A DNA stretch of 64,000 nucleotides from CAYFQB01 sp964345225 (GTDB lineage Bacteria > Nitrospirota > Thermodesulfovibrionia > Thermodesulfovibrionales > UBA6898). The position numbers were made by a program, and so were the translations under genes. The notes under the pieces are model-generated. The model was not told the DNA's origin and did no database searches. It saw nothing but the letters and a program-made list of their open reading frames with translations. Below are positions 35,879-44,854 of the stretch, one piece after another. Every line of letters begins with the position of its first letter. The stretch's first letter is position 1. The stretch is from contig CAYFQB010000016.1 in NCBI GenBank assembly GCA_964345225.1, positions 1 to 64,000 on the forward strand, written 5' to 3'.

Positions 35879-36170
35879 CTAATTTTTCAATCTCTTCCTT
35901 CAATTGATTGCTAACTCTGAAGGTTACCACCTTTCTCGGTGTGATTTCAAGGTCTTCACCTGTTTTAGGATTCCTTCCTCTTCGGGACATCTTTTTCCTT
36001 ACGTTAAAGGTGCCAAACCCTGATATTTTAACTGATTCACCCTCTGCAAAGGTCTGTTTAATTGTTTGAAATAGAATCTCAATTATATCCTGAGCTTCTT
36101 TTTTGGACAGACCGACCTTTTCAAAAATTGCATCTACAAGATCAGCTTTTGTCATTGATATATCTCCCAC
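35871..36170 (-). CDS. ihfA: Integration host factor alpha / HU-family protein
   Basis: 99 aa DNA-bending protein. Seen: MTKADLVDAIFEKVGLSKK, then GFGTFNVRKKMSRRGRNPKTGE, the beta-arm with the conserved Pro that intercalates into DNA. The sequence favours IHF-alpha over HU, but this is a family-level call. It heads the ihfA-merR-tRNA-Pro unit from a consensus sigma-70 promoter. Confidence 0.92.
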   Translation of the reverse strand: MGDISMTKADLVDAIFEKVGLSKKEAQDIIEILFQTIKQTFAEGESVKISGFGTFNVRKKMSRRGRNPKTGEDLEITPRKVVTFRVSNQLKEEIEKLDA

Positions 36171-36184
36171 ATAGAATTTTCTTA

Positions 36185-36213
36185 ATTATATTAATGACAT
36201 AGACACTTGTCAA
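36185..36213 (-). promoter_or_regulatory. Consensus sigma-70 promoter of ihfA-merR-tRNA-Pro
   Basis: On the minus strand: TTGACA (36213-36208), a 17-bp spacer and TATAAT (36190-36185), a perfect match to consensus. The distance to the ihfA start is about 15-20 nt from the -10 box, so the leader is short. Confidence 0.85.
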
Positions 36214-36327
36214 GAAAATTTTTGTTTAAATTCGAATAGTTTTTTATTTATTTTGACTGTTTTAAGCAGCTATGTCAATGTGTTATTATAGTACGTTGAT
36301 AACCTTATGGTTTATATTGGATATTAA

Positions 36328-37791
36328 ATGTCATATAAAGATATAAGAGAATTTATCAAAGTACTTGAAAATAAAGGACTTATTACCCATATTTCTGCCG
36401 AAGTGAACCCAATCCTCGAAATTAGTGAAATTACGGACAGGATGTGTAAGGCACTTGGCGGAGGAAAAGCGTTATTTTTTGATAAAGTAAAAAATTCCGG
36501 ATTTCCTATTGTTACAAACCTCTTTGGTTCATATGAAAGGATGTGTCTTGCCCTCGAGGTGAATAATCTTGATGACATTGCAAAAAGAATTGTTGACTTG
36601 CTAAATCAGGCACCTCCAGAGTCAATAATTGAAAAACTGGCATTTTTCCCAAAACTTTTTGAAATTTCTAAATATTTTCCCAAAAAGGTGAAAAAAGGTC
36701 CATGTCAGGAGGTTATTGAAAAAGACAATCCTGATCTGAGTAAATTCCCGATTATAAAATGCTGGCCAGGTGATGGTCAGCCAACTGATGAGGGCAGATT
36801 TATAACTTTACCCATGGTTTTTACTAATGATCCTGAAACAGGCAGGCGAAACTGCGGAATGTATCGCATTCACATATATGATAACGTAACAACAGGTATG
36901 CACTGGCACATACATAAGGATGGAGCAAGGCATTACGACAAGTATAAAGCACTTAATAAAAGGATGCCTGCTGCTATTGCTGTCGGCGGCGACCCTGCAG
37001 TTATATATGCCGCAAGCGCACCATTGCCTGAATCAGTTGATGAAATGTTATTTGCAGGCTTTTTGCGAAAGGAATCTGTGGAATTAGTCAAATGCATTAC
37101 ATCAGATATCGAGGTTCCAGCTAACAGTGAGCTTGTTATTGAGGGTTACCTGAATCCTGGTGAAATGCGCCTTGAGGGACCCTTTGGCGACCATACAGGC
37201 TTTTATTCAGCTGCAGATTATTACCCTGTTTTCCATGTAACGTGTATAACCCACAGAAAAGATATGATATACCCTGCAACTATAGTCGGAAAACCCCCCA
37301 TGGAAGACTGTTATATGGCAAAGGCTACCGAACGGATCTTTCTGCCTCTTATACAACTCGATTTTCCCGAGATAAAAGATATAAACCTTCCTATTGAAGG
37401 TGTCTTTCATAACTTTGCAATTTTGTCTATTAAAAAAAGTTATCCGGGACATGCAAAAAAAATAATACATGGCCTCTGGGGCAAAGGGCAGATGATGTTT
37501 GCAAAACTGATTATCGTGGTTGACGATGATGTTGATGTACATAACCTCTCATATACTTCCTGGAGAGTACTTAATAATGTCGACTGGAAACGAGATACTG
37601 TATTTGCTGAAGGCCCCCTAGATGACCTTGACCATTCAGCAAACTGGCCCAGATACGGGGCTAAAATGGGTATAGACGCAACCAGAAAATCAAGAGAAGA
37701 AGGCATGATGCGCGACTGGCCTGATGAACTATTCATGTCCGAGAAAATAAAAAAACTCGTTGACTCAAGATGGAAGGAATACGGATTTTAA
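36328..37791 (+). CDS. UbiD-family prenyl-FMN-dependent decarboxylase
   Basis: 487 aa. Family marks include GMYRIHIYDNVTTGMHWHIHKDGARH (prFMN and Mn/K-binding region), AVGGDPAVIYAASAPLP and the conserved Glu region ELVIEGYLNPGEMRLEGPFGDHTG. In quinone-making bacteria the gene acts in menaquinone (futalosine or classical) or ubiquinone synthesis; other members decarboxylate aromatic acids. ubiX is not in the window. It is divergent from ihfA. The ATG has no strong ribosome site. Confidence 0.92.
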   Translation: MSYKDIREFIKVLENKGLITHISAEVNPILEISEITDRMCKALGGGKALFFDKVKNSGFPIVTNLFGSYERMCLALEVNNLDDIAKRIVDLLNQAPPESIIEKLAFFPKLFEISKYFPKKVKKGPCQEVIEKDNPDLSKFPIIKCWPGDGQPTDEGRFITLPMVFTNDPETGRRNCGMYRIHIYDNVTTGMHWHIHKDGARHYDKYKALNKRMPAAIAVGGDPAVIYAASAPLPESVDEMLFAGFLRKESVELVKCITSDIEVPANSELVIEGYLNPGEMRLEGPFGDHTGFYSAADYYPVFHVTCITHRKDMIYPATIVGKPPMEDCYMAKATERIFLPLIQLDFPEIKDINLPIEGVFHNFAILSIKKSYPGHAKKIIHGLWGKGQMMFAKLIIVVDDDVDVHNLSYTSWRVLNNVDWKRDTVFAEGPLDDLDHSANWPRYGAKMGIDATRKSREEGMMRDWPDELFMSEKIKKLVDSRWKEYGF

Positions 37792-37866
37792 AACCCCTTT
37801 AGAAATGACCTTGCTTTGAATGCCATCAGATAAAGATAACAATACTTTATATCAGTGTAAATTCAT

Positions 37867-38241
37867 ATGGAAAAAATATTAACCAGATGGATTATAAATA
37901 CAATAGCAATTCTTATAGCAATACATTTTGTGCCAGGCATTATTTATACCGGGACCTGGTGGGAAATACTTCTTGTTGCTATAATCTTCGGGCTTGTAAA
38001 CAGCTTTATTCGACCGTTCATAAAATTATTTACATTACCACTTATTATTTTCACACTTGGTCTCTTTACATTTGTAATAAATGCAATGATGCTGAGCATG
38101 ACATCATCGCTTTCAAAAGTACTTGGTCTCGGGTTTTATGTTGATGGGTTTAAGCCGGCATTATGCGGAGCTCTAATTATAAGCATAGTTAGTATAATTT
38201 TATCCTCCCTGTCACCCCCAGCAAAAGTTCATAGCTCATAA
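37867..38241 (+). CDS. Phage holin family 4 / small four-helix membrane protein
   Basis: 124 aa with four hydrophobic helices. The pattern FVPGIIY, LVNSFIRPFIKLFTLPLIIFTLGLFTFVINA is that of the PF04020-type membrane protein found widely outside phages. No phage genes are nearby, so the holin label is only a family name. It follows ubiD by 75 bp and precedes a repeat-rich gap. Confidence 0.88.
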   Translation: MEKILTRWIINTIAILIAIHFVPGIIYTGTWWEILLVAIIFGLVNSFIRPFIKLFTLPLIIFTLGLFTFVINAMMLSMTSSLSKVLGLGFYVDGFKPALCGALIISIVSIILSSLSPPAKVHSS

Positions 38242-38641
38242 TAAGAAGTAAGCAGTAAATGAAAACACAGAATTATATAAACATTTAAATGATTACTGTT
38301 ATGAAGCCCGTATTGTAATCAAGTTTCTCAGGTTTCTTTAGTTTATCTGGTTTATATGGTTTAAGGACAATTTAATTCTCAGAATTGGAAGTGAGCTGAG
38401 CCCCCAGTTAAATAAACATATAATGACAATTAACGGGGCAGGCTGGAATTTAATGCTTCGCATTGGAAGATAGCCTTCGGCTGGAATATATATATTTATA
38501 TAGTTTATTTAGTCATTTACTGCTTACTTCCTACTCCTTACTCCTAACCCCATACTTTTTTCCCTTTTCGCCCTGCTCCGTGCTCCATGCGCCTTGCGTT
38601 TTAATGCTTACTTCTTAGTGCCTACTGTTTTGGGTTTGTGC
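38242..38641. repeat. Composite intergenic array: heptads, 9-bp units, ACGAAGCCCGT-like core
   Basis: A 400-bp gap between convergent genes. A core resembling ATGAAGCCCGTATTG lies at 38300-38315. At about 38321-38366 there are units of 9 bp (on the minus strand AAACCATAT, AAACCAGAT, AAACTAAAG, AAACCTGAG). At 38516-38630 heptads such as ACTCCTT, CGTGCTC, CATGCGC and CTTGCGT. The same modules occur at 48211-48373 in the opposite orientation. No gene is visible. Confidence 0.75.
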
Positions 38642-39550
38642 TTAAGGCGGGCATTTTGCACATACTGAGGTAAATAATGCGGTACTTAAATATCGGTCAC
38701 CCCTGTCAGGTAATATCACAACTATTGTCCCCTTATCAATCATTTCAGCCATTTTCAAGGCACCACAAAGTGCAGCACCGCTGCTCATACCAACGAAAAG
38801 GCCTTCATTCAATGCAAGTTTACGAGTCATCTCAAAAGCCTCATCATCGTTAACATTTAATTTATCATCAGGGAAATTATGGTCATATATCTTTGGAACG
38901 ATCGATTCATTCATATTCTTCAACCCCTGAATACGATGTCCTAATAAAGGTTCTACCCCTATTATCTTTATATTCTTATTATACTCTCTAAGTCTCTTGC
39001 CAGCTCCCATAAGGGTACCTGTTGTACCCATGCCTGCAACAAATATATCGATATCTCCGTCCGTCTGTTCAATAATCTCCTTTCCAGTGGTTTCATAATG
39101 AGCCTTGATGTTAGAAATGTTATCAAATTGATTGGGCATGAAATATCCATTAGGTGACTCATTCAATAATTTGTGTGAGAGTTTAATCGCACCGTCAGTG
39201 CCTTCATTACCAGGGCTTAAAACAAGTTCAGCGCCAAAAGCCTCGAGGATTTTCCTCCTTTCCAGGCTTACACATTCAGGCATAACAAGCTTGACTTTAT
39301 AACCTTTTGCTGCACCCACCATTGCAATACCAATACCTGTATTGCCAGAAGTCGCTTCAAGTATGGTATCTCCATTTCTAAGAGTACCTACTTTTTCAGC
39401 ATCCTTAATCATATAATATGCAATCCTGTCCTTGACTGAACCACCTGGATTGTTTCCTTCAAGTTTGGCCAGTACTTTAACTTTTGAATAAGGGTTTACT
39501 TTCTCCAGCTTAACAAGAGGAGTATTACCTATGCAGTCTAGAATTCCCAT
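38642..39550 (-). CDS. cysM: Cysteine synthase (CysM/CysK family)
   Basis: 302 aa PLP enzyme. Seen: GNTPLVKL, the PLP lysine in GGSVKDRIAYYM, EATSGNTGIGIA and GMSSGAALCGA. It makes cysteine from O-acetylserine (or O-phosphoserine) and sulfide or another sulfur donor. The shorter form and the lack of the CysE-interacting features favour CysM, but CysK cannot be excluded. AAAGGAGGGG precedes the ATG. An inverted repeat at 39586-39624 (ATAACAG/CTGTTAT) spans the likely promoter and may be an operator. Confidence 0.9.
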   Translation of the reverse strand: MGILDCIGNTPLVKLEKVNPYSKVKVLAKLEGNNPGGSVKDRIAYYMIKDAEKVGTLRNGDTILEATSGNTGIGIAMVGAAKGYKVKLVMPECVSLERRKILEAFGAELVLSPGNEGTDGAIKLSHKLLNESPNGYFMPNQFDNISNIKAHYETTGKEIIEQTDGDIDIFVAGMGTTGTLMGAGKRLREYNKNIKIIGVEPLLGHRIQGLKNMNESIVPKIYDHNFPDDKLNVNDDEAFEMTRKLALNEGLFVGMSSGAALCGALKMAEMIDKGTIVVILPDRGDRYLSTALFTSVCAKCPP

Positions 39551-39917
39551 AATAATTCCCCTCCTTTAAAAAATAACAAAATAATATAACAGATTTTCAA
39601 GATTTTTTTAAAGTGTTCTGTTATCTAAATAAACCCTCAGATATTAATGTCACAGTATTCGCAAACGACGCCCGCTCTGTCAAGTAATCTTTTTGAATTA
39701 ACAGGCCAGGTTTCGTTTATCGGTTACGTCTTACGGTTACGAAGCCCGTTTCGTGTGTCGGTTACGTCTGTCGTGTTTAACGAATAACTTTTAACGCTCT
39801 CTTTACTGCTTAGTTCATACTCCCTACTTCTTACTTCATATTTTTTTGCCTTGCTCCTTGCACCCTGCTTTTTACTCTTTACTTTTTTAATCAGGCTTTT
39901 TAGCAGTATAATTACTC
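39551..39917. repeat. Intergenic arrays with two ACGA-GCCCG cores
   Basis: The 367-bp gap between divergent genes holds core copies at 39663-39675 (ACGACGCCCGCT) and about 39738-39752 (TACGAAGCCCGTTTCG). At 39717-39888 runs of heptads follow, first TTACG types, then TACTCCC/TTACTTC, then CTTGCTC/CCTGCTT. The inverted repeat at 39586-39624 lies near the cysM promoter. No gene seen. Confidence 0.75.
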
Positions 39918-40814
39918 ATGATTGTTACAGGTCTGGGACAGTGCTCGCTGGATTACCTTGCCCTTATAGATAAGTATCCTGATGTTGATACCAAAAAAGA
40001 AGTGCTTGAATGGTATGAACAGGGTGGAGGTCCTGTTGCTACTGCACTTGTAGCACTTTCACGATTGGGAATTGCGTGCAGATTTTATGGAATTATAGGC
40101 GATGATTATGCAGGAGATATGATCAGAAAATCATTAATAGAAGAAGGAGTTGATGTTGCCGGGCTTATAAAAATAGAGGGCATATTATCACAAGTGGCAT
40201 TTATTGTAATCGAGAAAGATACCGCCAAAAGAACTATATTCTGGAGAAGGCACTCTGGAGAAGCTCTATGTTCTGAAGAGATAATAGATAACTTACTTGA
40301 TGGAAGTGATTTCCTTCTTCTTGACGGACTTATGAAAGAACCTTCAATCTATGCTGCGGAGAAGGCCAGAGCATTGAATATCCCCGTTATGCTCGATGCT
40401 GGAAGTGCCCGGCCTGGCCTTCTTGAGATAGCCCAGCTATCTGATTATGTCGTAGCATCTGAGGGATTCTCAAAAGGAAATGGCTGGGTTCATACTCCAG
40501 AGGCTTTGCAGAAAGAGAAGGATAAACTTGGTATCAAGGTCCTCACGATCACCATGGGTGAACTTGGAAGCATAACCATTTCGGATGATTTGGTTATTGA
40601 GATGCCTGCATTCAAGGTGGAAGCGATTGATACTACAGGGGCAGGTGATGTATTTCATGGTGGATACATTTATGGACTATTACAGGGCTGGAGCCTCGGT
40701 GAAACAATCAAATTTGCAACTGCTTTAGCAGCGATGAAATGTATGAGTATAGGGGGAAGAACAGGAATTCCAAGATTAAGTGAGGTTATGAAATTTTTAG
40801 AGAATAATGGATAA
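39918..40814 (+). CDS. PfkB-family carbohydrate kinase
   Basis: 298 aa ribokinase-like enzyme. The N-terminal GLGQCSLDYLALIDKYP, the GGPVATALVALSRLG motif and the C-terminal DTTGAGDVFHGGYIYGLLQG (anion hole, catalytic Asp) are intact. The substrate, a sugar or nucleoside, cannot be read from the sequence. It stands alone between a repeat gap and a 220-bp gap. An inverted GGTCAA/TTGACT pair lies just after the stop, too weak to call a terminator. Confidence 0.9.
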   Translation: MIVTGLGQCSLDYLALIDKYPDVDTKKEVLEWYEQGGGPVATALVALSRLGIACRFYGIIGDDYAGDMIRKSLIEEGVDVAGLIKIEGILSQVAFIVIEKDTAKRTIFWRRHSGEALCSEEIIDNLLDGSDFLLLDGLMKEPSIYAAEKARALNIPVMLDAGSARPGLLEIAQLSDYVVASEGFSKGNGWVHTPEALQKEKDKLGIKVLTITMGELGSITISDDLVIEMPAFKVEAIDTTGAGDVFHGGYIYGLLQGWSLGETIKFATALAAMKCMSIGGRTGIPRLSEVMKFLENNG

Positions 40815-40949
40815 ATCAATCAACTATGAGGTCAATTTTTTGACTTATGAGAGACATTTTTTGTCACTACATAATCTGTTAACATAGCATTATCTATACT
40901 AACCTTTTGTTTTTATTTAAAAAACTTGATCAATTTTTCCCTTTCAGGT

Positions 40950-40965
40950 TGGCATGTATCTTGAT
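40950..40965 (+). promoter_or_regulatory. Sigma-54-like promoter upstream of the 84-aa gene
   Basis: TGGCATG-N4-TTGAT with GG and GA separated as in -24/-12 promoters. The -12 element has A in place of the usual C, and -24 has T in place of C. A near-identical site lies at 61429. Transcription would begin around 40977, 58 nt before the gene. Confidence 0.5.
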
Positions 40966-41034
40966 AAAGAAAATATATACGATTATTTATTGATTGAGCA
41001 TATAAATATTTATTTTGAATAAAGGAGGGAAGAA

Positions 41035-41289
41035 ATGGGATTAAAGTCGCTAGCTGAAGGAATAATTTTACAGTCTTTATCTGATCTATGGAGCAAAGAA
41101 CATCAGAAAGAAAGTTTGTATTTTTTCAATGGAAAAGGTTTTAGTATATATGCTGATTTAGCAGGTATGAATACATATGATAGATTAAGGCTTTATAATT
41201 TAGTTAATGAAATAATAAAGCGCGAAAGAATTGTTGTGGATGAAAAAAAGAAAGATTCAGAACCTATGGTGGTACAATGTGCAACATAG
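41035..41289 (+). CDS. Small protein of unknown function
   Basis: 84 aa, soluble. Helical N-terminus (SLAEGIILQSLSDLWSKEHQKESLYFF) followed by a possible beta hairpin and a helix (TYDRLRLYNLVNEIIK). No family recognised. AAAGGAGGGAAG lies immediately upstream, an unusually strong ribosome site, and a sigma-54-like promoter lies 70 nt further up, so conditional high expression is likely. The 250-bp gap after it holds no visible gene. Confidence 0.7.
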   Translation: MGLKSLAEGIILQSLSDLWSKEHQKESLYFFNGKGFSIYADLAGMNTYDRLRLYNLVNEIIKRERIVVDEKKKDSEPMVVQCAT

Positions 41290-41542
41290 TAATTCCAGTA
41301 TCTCTTGTCAAACAGGAAATATTTGTTATATAAAAGACGATAGTACATTTATAGAAATCATGAATTTTATATATAAAGATTATTGAATTCTTTAATTAAA
41401 ACTAATCACCCCTCCGTAATAGTAAATATTTTACCAGACAATTTTAGCATAGAAAGTTTTGTCTCAAAATTAATCACAAAAACCCTTTTAAAATAAGAAT
41501 ATATCAGATGCTGTAGTATAAAATTTGTGTTATTATATTTTG

Positions 41543-43228
41543 ATGGAATCAGAAGACAGAAGAAATTTTAAGAGATACAAAAAAGAGACCGAGTTTATAC
41601 TCAATCTGGATTCAGGAACATATAATTGTAAAATTATCGATTACTCAGCCGATGGTATCTCCTTATATATTTTAGATAGTAATCTCTCACTTCAAACTGG
41701 CAGCCTTATCGAATTAAATATCGAAGACCCTGAGATGAAGTTTATCGGTGAAGTCGTACGGACAAAACAGACAGAAGATGGTTACATCGTAGGATTTAAA
41801 AGGACTAACAACATTTGTGGGTCCTGCTCAGATTTCAGAATTTCCGATATTTTGATTGGTCTTCAGAGGAGCACAAAAACAGGTATCCTGGAAATAATAC
41901 ACGGCATAAGGCTCACAAAGATATATATCAAGAACGGCGATCTGATATTTGCAAGTTCAAATCTGGAAGATGACCGCCTTGGTGAAGTTCTCATTAAAGA
42001 AGGAAAAATTACCCTTGAACAATTTTTTGAGGTTTCCGATAGACTAAAAGCAACAGGCAAAAGGTTGGGAACTCTGCTTGTCGAACTAGGTTATTTAAAA
42101 TTGGATGAACTCTCGAATGTTATCAGGCATCAGGTTGAGGAGATCATTGTCAACACCTTAAACGCTGAATGCGGAAAGTTTGAATTCAAAGAGGGTCCGC
42201 TACCTACCAAAGAGGCGATAACCCTGAACCTAAGCGCTGCAAATCTTATATACCAGGGCATCAAACGGGTTTACAATTTTCAATATATACTACAGGACTT
42301 CCCTCAATTAGATGCTGTTATAAGCCTTTCTCAAAATCCCCTGGATCTCTTTCAGGACCTTACGCTTGATGAAATTGGGAAAGAGATACTTTCTCTTATA
42401 AGTGGCAATTCCACTGTAAAAGAAATACTTTCACTATCTCCAGTAAATGATTTTGAATCAATCAAGACAATCTTTGCCCTGCTTAGTGCAAAGATAATCG
42501 TAATAAAAAGTAATAAAACTCCTTCAGACTTCTCTCCTGAAGACTTCATAAGTGAACCTCATCCTGAAATAGATCCCGAATTCTTAAACAATGTGGAAAA
42601 AATGTACAATTCATATAAAACCCTTGGATATTATGAGATCTTAGGTGTAGATAAAAAAGCTACAGATAAAGATATAAAAAAATCATATTTTTCAATGGCA
42701 AAAGAATTCCATCCAGACAGGCATTTTGCCCTCCATTCAGAGGATTTAAAAATAAAATTAAATGCTATATTCTCTAACATTACAATTGCATACAGTACCC
42801 TGTCCAATCCTCAAAAAAGAAGAGAGTATGACAGTTCTTTATATAAGCATCCTGCAAAGTCAGCCTCAAATGAAGATATTGCTAAAAAACGGTTTAATGA
42901 AGGGAGATCCAGGATGGCGGTAAAAAGTCTGCGCGAAGCAGAAAAATTATTCAGCGAGGCAATATATTTTGATGATTCCAAACCTGTTTATCACTATTAT
43001 TACGGAATGGTCCTTAATAAATTAAGGATATTCAAGGATGCAGCAAAAGTTTTAAATAAGGCAATACAACTCGAACCGCAAAATGCTGAATATTTTGCCG
43101 AGCTTGGTCATGCTTTTCTGGGACTTGGATTTAATAAAAGGGCAGGAAATACCTTCAAAAAGGCGCTTAGTATTTCACCTTCAAACGAGAAGGCTCTTGA
43201 AGGTAAAAAAATATTAGAGAATTCATAA
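41543..43228 (+). CDS. PilZ - DUF4388 - J-domain - TPR fusion protein
   Basis: About 561 aa. An N-terminal PilZ domain carries the cyclic di-GMP motifs RRNFKRY (RxxxR) and DYSADGISL (D/NxSxxG). A DUF4388 region (about 100-225) contains the repeated GEVLIKEGKIT and GTLLVELGYLKLDEL motifs. A J-domain (about 365-435) has the HPD motif in AKEFHPDRHF. Tetratricopeptide repeats end the protein (about 440-560). J-domains activate DnaK, so the protein could tie cyclic di-GMP level to chaperone recruitment. The frame is open from TTG at 41525, but the ATG at 41543 starts the PilZ domain properly. Confidence 0.88.
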   Translation: MESEDRRNFKRYKKETEFILNLDSGTYNCKIIDYSADGISLYILDSNLSLQTGSLIELNIEDPEMKFIGEVVRTKQTEDGYIVGFKRTNNICGSCSDFRISDILIGLQRSTKTGILEIIHGIRLTKIYIKNGDLIFASSNLEDDRLGEVLIKEGKITLEQFFEVSDRLKATGKRLGTLLVELGYLKLDELSNVIRHQVEEIIVNTLNAECGKFEFKEGPLPTKEAITLNLSAANLIYQGIKRVYNFQYILQDFPQLDAVISLSQNPLDLFQDLTLDEIGKEILSLISGNSTVKEILSLSPVNDFESIKTIFALLSAKIIVIKSNKTPSDFSPEDFISEPHPEIDPEFLNNVEKMYNSYKTLGYYEILGVDKKATDKDIKKSYFSMAKEFHPDRHFALHSEDLKIKLNAIFSNITIAYSTLSNPQKRREYDSSLYKHPAKSASNEDIAKKRFNEGRSRMAVKSLREAEKLFSEAIYFDDSKPVYHYYYGMVLNKLRIFKDAAKVLNKAIQLEPQNAEYFAELGHAFLGLGFNKRAGNTFKKALSISPSNEKALEGKKILENS

Positions 43229-43241
43229 TCCGGTTTAAATC

Positions 43242-43880
43242 CTATCTATGTAATCTGTAATGATCATTTATATAAAAACATACGTCTTTTGGACTGTCTA
43301 ATATTTTAAAAAATCTGAGATCTTCTTGATTAATCATACCATTAGGAATTAGGGTATTCCCCATCCACTCTATAAGACCCTCCCAGAACTCTGAACCATA
43401 GAGTATTATAGGAAAAGAGTCTATCCTTTTGGTCTGCACAAGTGTTAATGCCTCGAAAAGCTCGTCCATCGTGCCAAACCCACCGGGAAAGATTATGAAA
43501 GCAATTGCATATTTGATAAACATCAGCTTCCTTATAAAAAAATAACGGAAGGTAATTCCGATATCCTGATATTTGTTTTTTGCCTGTTTTAGTGGAATTT
43601 CTATATTAAGACCTACAGACGGAGATTTACTCTTCTTTGCACCTTTATTGGCACCTTCCATAATGCCAGGACCGCCACCTGTTATAATAGCAAAGCCGTC
43701 ATCTGACAGCATCTTTGCTAGAGAAACAGCATCTTCATAATACCTGTTACCTGGTGCTGATCTAGCACTTCCAAAAATAGTTACTGCAGGTCCAAGATCA
43801 TGTAATGTCTCGAATCCGTCAACAAGTTCCGACTGTATCCTGAATACTCGCCATGTCTCAGATTTTTTTAGATCTTCCAT
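43242..43880 (-). CDS. LOG-family protein (nucleotide phosphoribohydrolase-like)
   Basis: 212 aa Rossmann-like fold. Signature PGGFGTMDELFEAL and GGGPGIMEGANKGA are present, as in LOG cytokinin-activating enzymes and bacterial 5'-nucleotide phosphoribohydrolases formerly annotated as lysine decarboxylase. The N-terminal extension (1-35) is longer than in the minimal LOG form, resembling the TIGR00730-type. Convergent with the PilZ-J protein, only 12 bp apart. AAGGAGT precedes the start. Confidence 0.9.
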   Translation of the reverse strand: MEDLKKSETWRVFRIQSELVDGFETLHDLGPAVTIFGSARSAPGNRYYEDAVSLAKMLSDDGFAIITGGGPGIMEGANKGAKKSKSPSVGLNIEIPLKQAKNKYQDIGITFRYFFIRKLMFIKYAIAFIIFPGGFGTMDELFEALTLVQTKRIDSFPIILYGSEFWEGLIEWMGNTLIPNGMINQEDLRFFKILDSPKDVCFYINDHYRLHR

Positions 43881-44034
43881 ACTTTCATAACTCCTTTCGA
43901 ATTAAACCCTTTAAAAAGATGAGCTTCTTTAAGTGTTAAACAACATAAGATGATTAAAAATGTGTTGATCACATTAAAATAATACTAAAGTTATCTTCTA
44001 ATAACAAGAAGCTTTGTCAATTCTACTATTCAGT

Positions 44035-44619
44035 TTATTTCTTTGTACCGTGAAAGAATTCACTGCCCATTCCGGGATAGATAATTTGTTCATCTGCCGG
44101 TGTGGGCTTATCTACAACCGGCCACTTGCCTGATTGAGGTTCTGCTCCTTCCCTTGCAATATCAGAAGGTCCGGAATCCAACATCACCGGGTTTTTACGG
44201 ATTTCAAAGCTCTTGACATTGCAACTGAACTCGATTGGAATACCATTAGGGTCAAAGGTATATATAGAATGAATAAAACCGTGATCTATAATTTCAGAAA
44301 CCCAGATATCTGCTGCATTAAGTCTGTCCTTAATTTCCCATAGGATTTCATCCGTTTCAACTCCAAATGATACGTGATCAAAGACAATCGGTCCCTTAAC
44401 CGGCCTGCCATGTTCCTTTTCTTGTATTGTCTCTGCACCAGGCCACTCGAAGAATGCGATAGTATCATTACTTGAAATTTCAAAAAAGTAGTGCCTGTAA
44501 CCGGGCTTCCCGAGTCTGGCAATCAATCTCATTCCCAACAAATCTCTCCAGAAACGTATAGTGCTGTCCATATCCCCGGTTACCATAGCTAAATGGTTGA
44601 TTCCATTAAAATTTATCAA
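44035..44619 (-). CDS. VOC-family (glyoxalase/dioxygenase-like) protein
   Basis: 194 aa. One vicinal-oxygen-chelate module pair: GINHLAMVTGDMDSTIRFWRDLLGMRL and FDHVSFGVETDEILWEIKDRL, with likely metal ligands in NHLAMV, FDHVSF and IEFSC (His, His, Glu). The C-terminal 40 residues form an extra tail rich in Pro and Glu (PGMGSEFFHG), outside the core. Substrate unknown. TTG start with GGGGTG upstream. A 7-bp inverted repeat (TGGTATA/TATACCA) at 44699-44727 between this gene and hpt could be an operator. Confidence 0.85.
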   Translation of the reverse strand: MINFNGINHLAMVTGDMDSTIRFWRDLLGMRLIARLGKPGYRHYFFEISSNDTIAFFEWPGAETIQEKEHGRPVKGPIVFDHVSFGVETDEILWEIKDRLNAADIWVSEIIDHGFIHSIYTFDPNGIPIEFSCNVKSFEIRKNPVMLDSGPSDIAREGAEPQSGKWPVVDKPTPADEQIIYPGMGSEFFHGTKK

Positions 44620-44854
44620 ATTGTGCTCACCCCTAACTTTTTAAATTTAATAAAAGTCTAATAACTTTAAACCCCCTTAAGATTTATGCTTTCTCTAATG
44701 GTATACGCTGATGGTAGCATTATACCACCATCTGCTGAAATTCAGGTAATTACCACTCTAACAGAGTAAAAACTAAAATGAAGAGGCATATTTTGGTTGA
44801 GATTAATTAATACTCAGGTTAATATAAAAATACAAGCACTTGCAGGAGGTACAG

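Noticed and set aside
37867..38241. Prophage remnant because of a holin-family gene
   Set aside because: The family is common in non-phage contexts and no integrase, capsid or lysin gene is near.
38642..39550. Cysteine synthase as partner of the sulfur carrier at 17009 (CysO-CysM type)
   Set aside because: The two genes are 21 kb apart and the carrier's neighbours are a threonine synthase paralogue and a NIL protein; no evidence links them.
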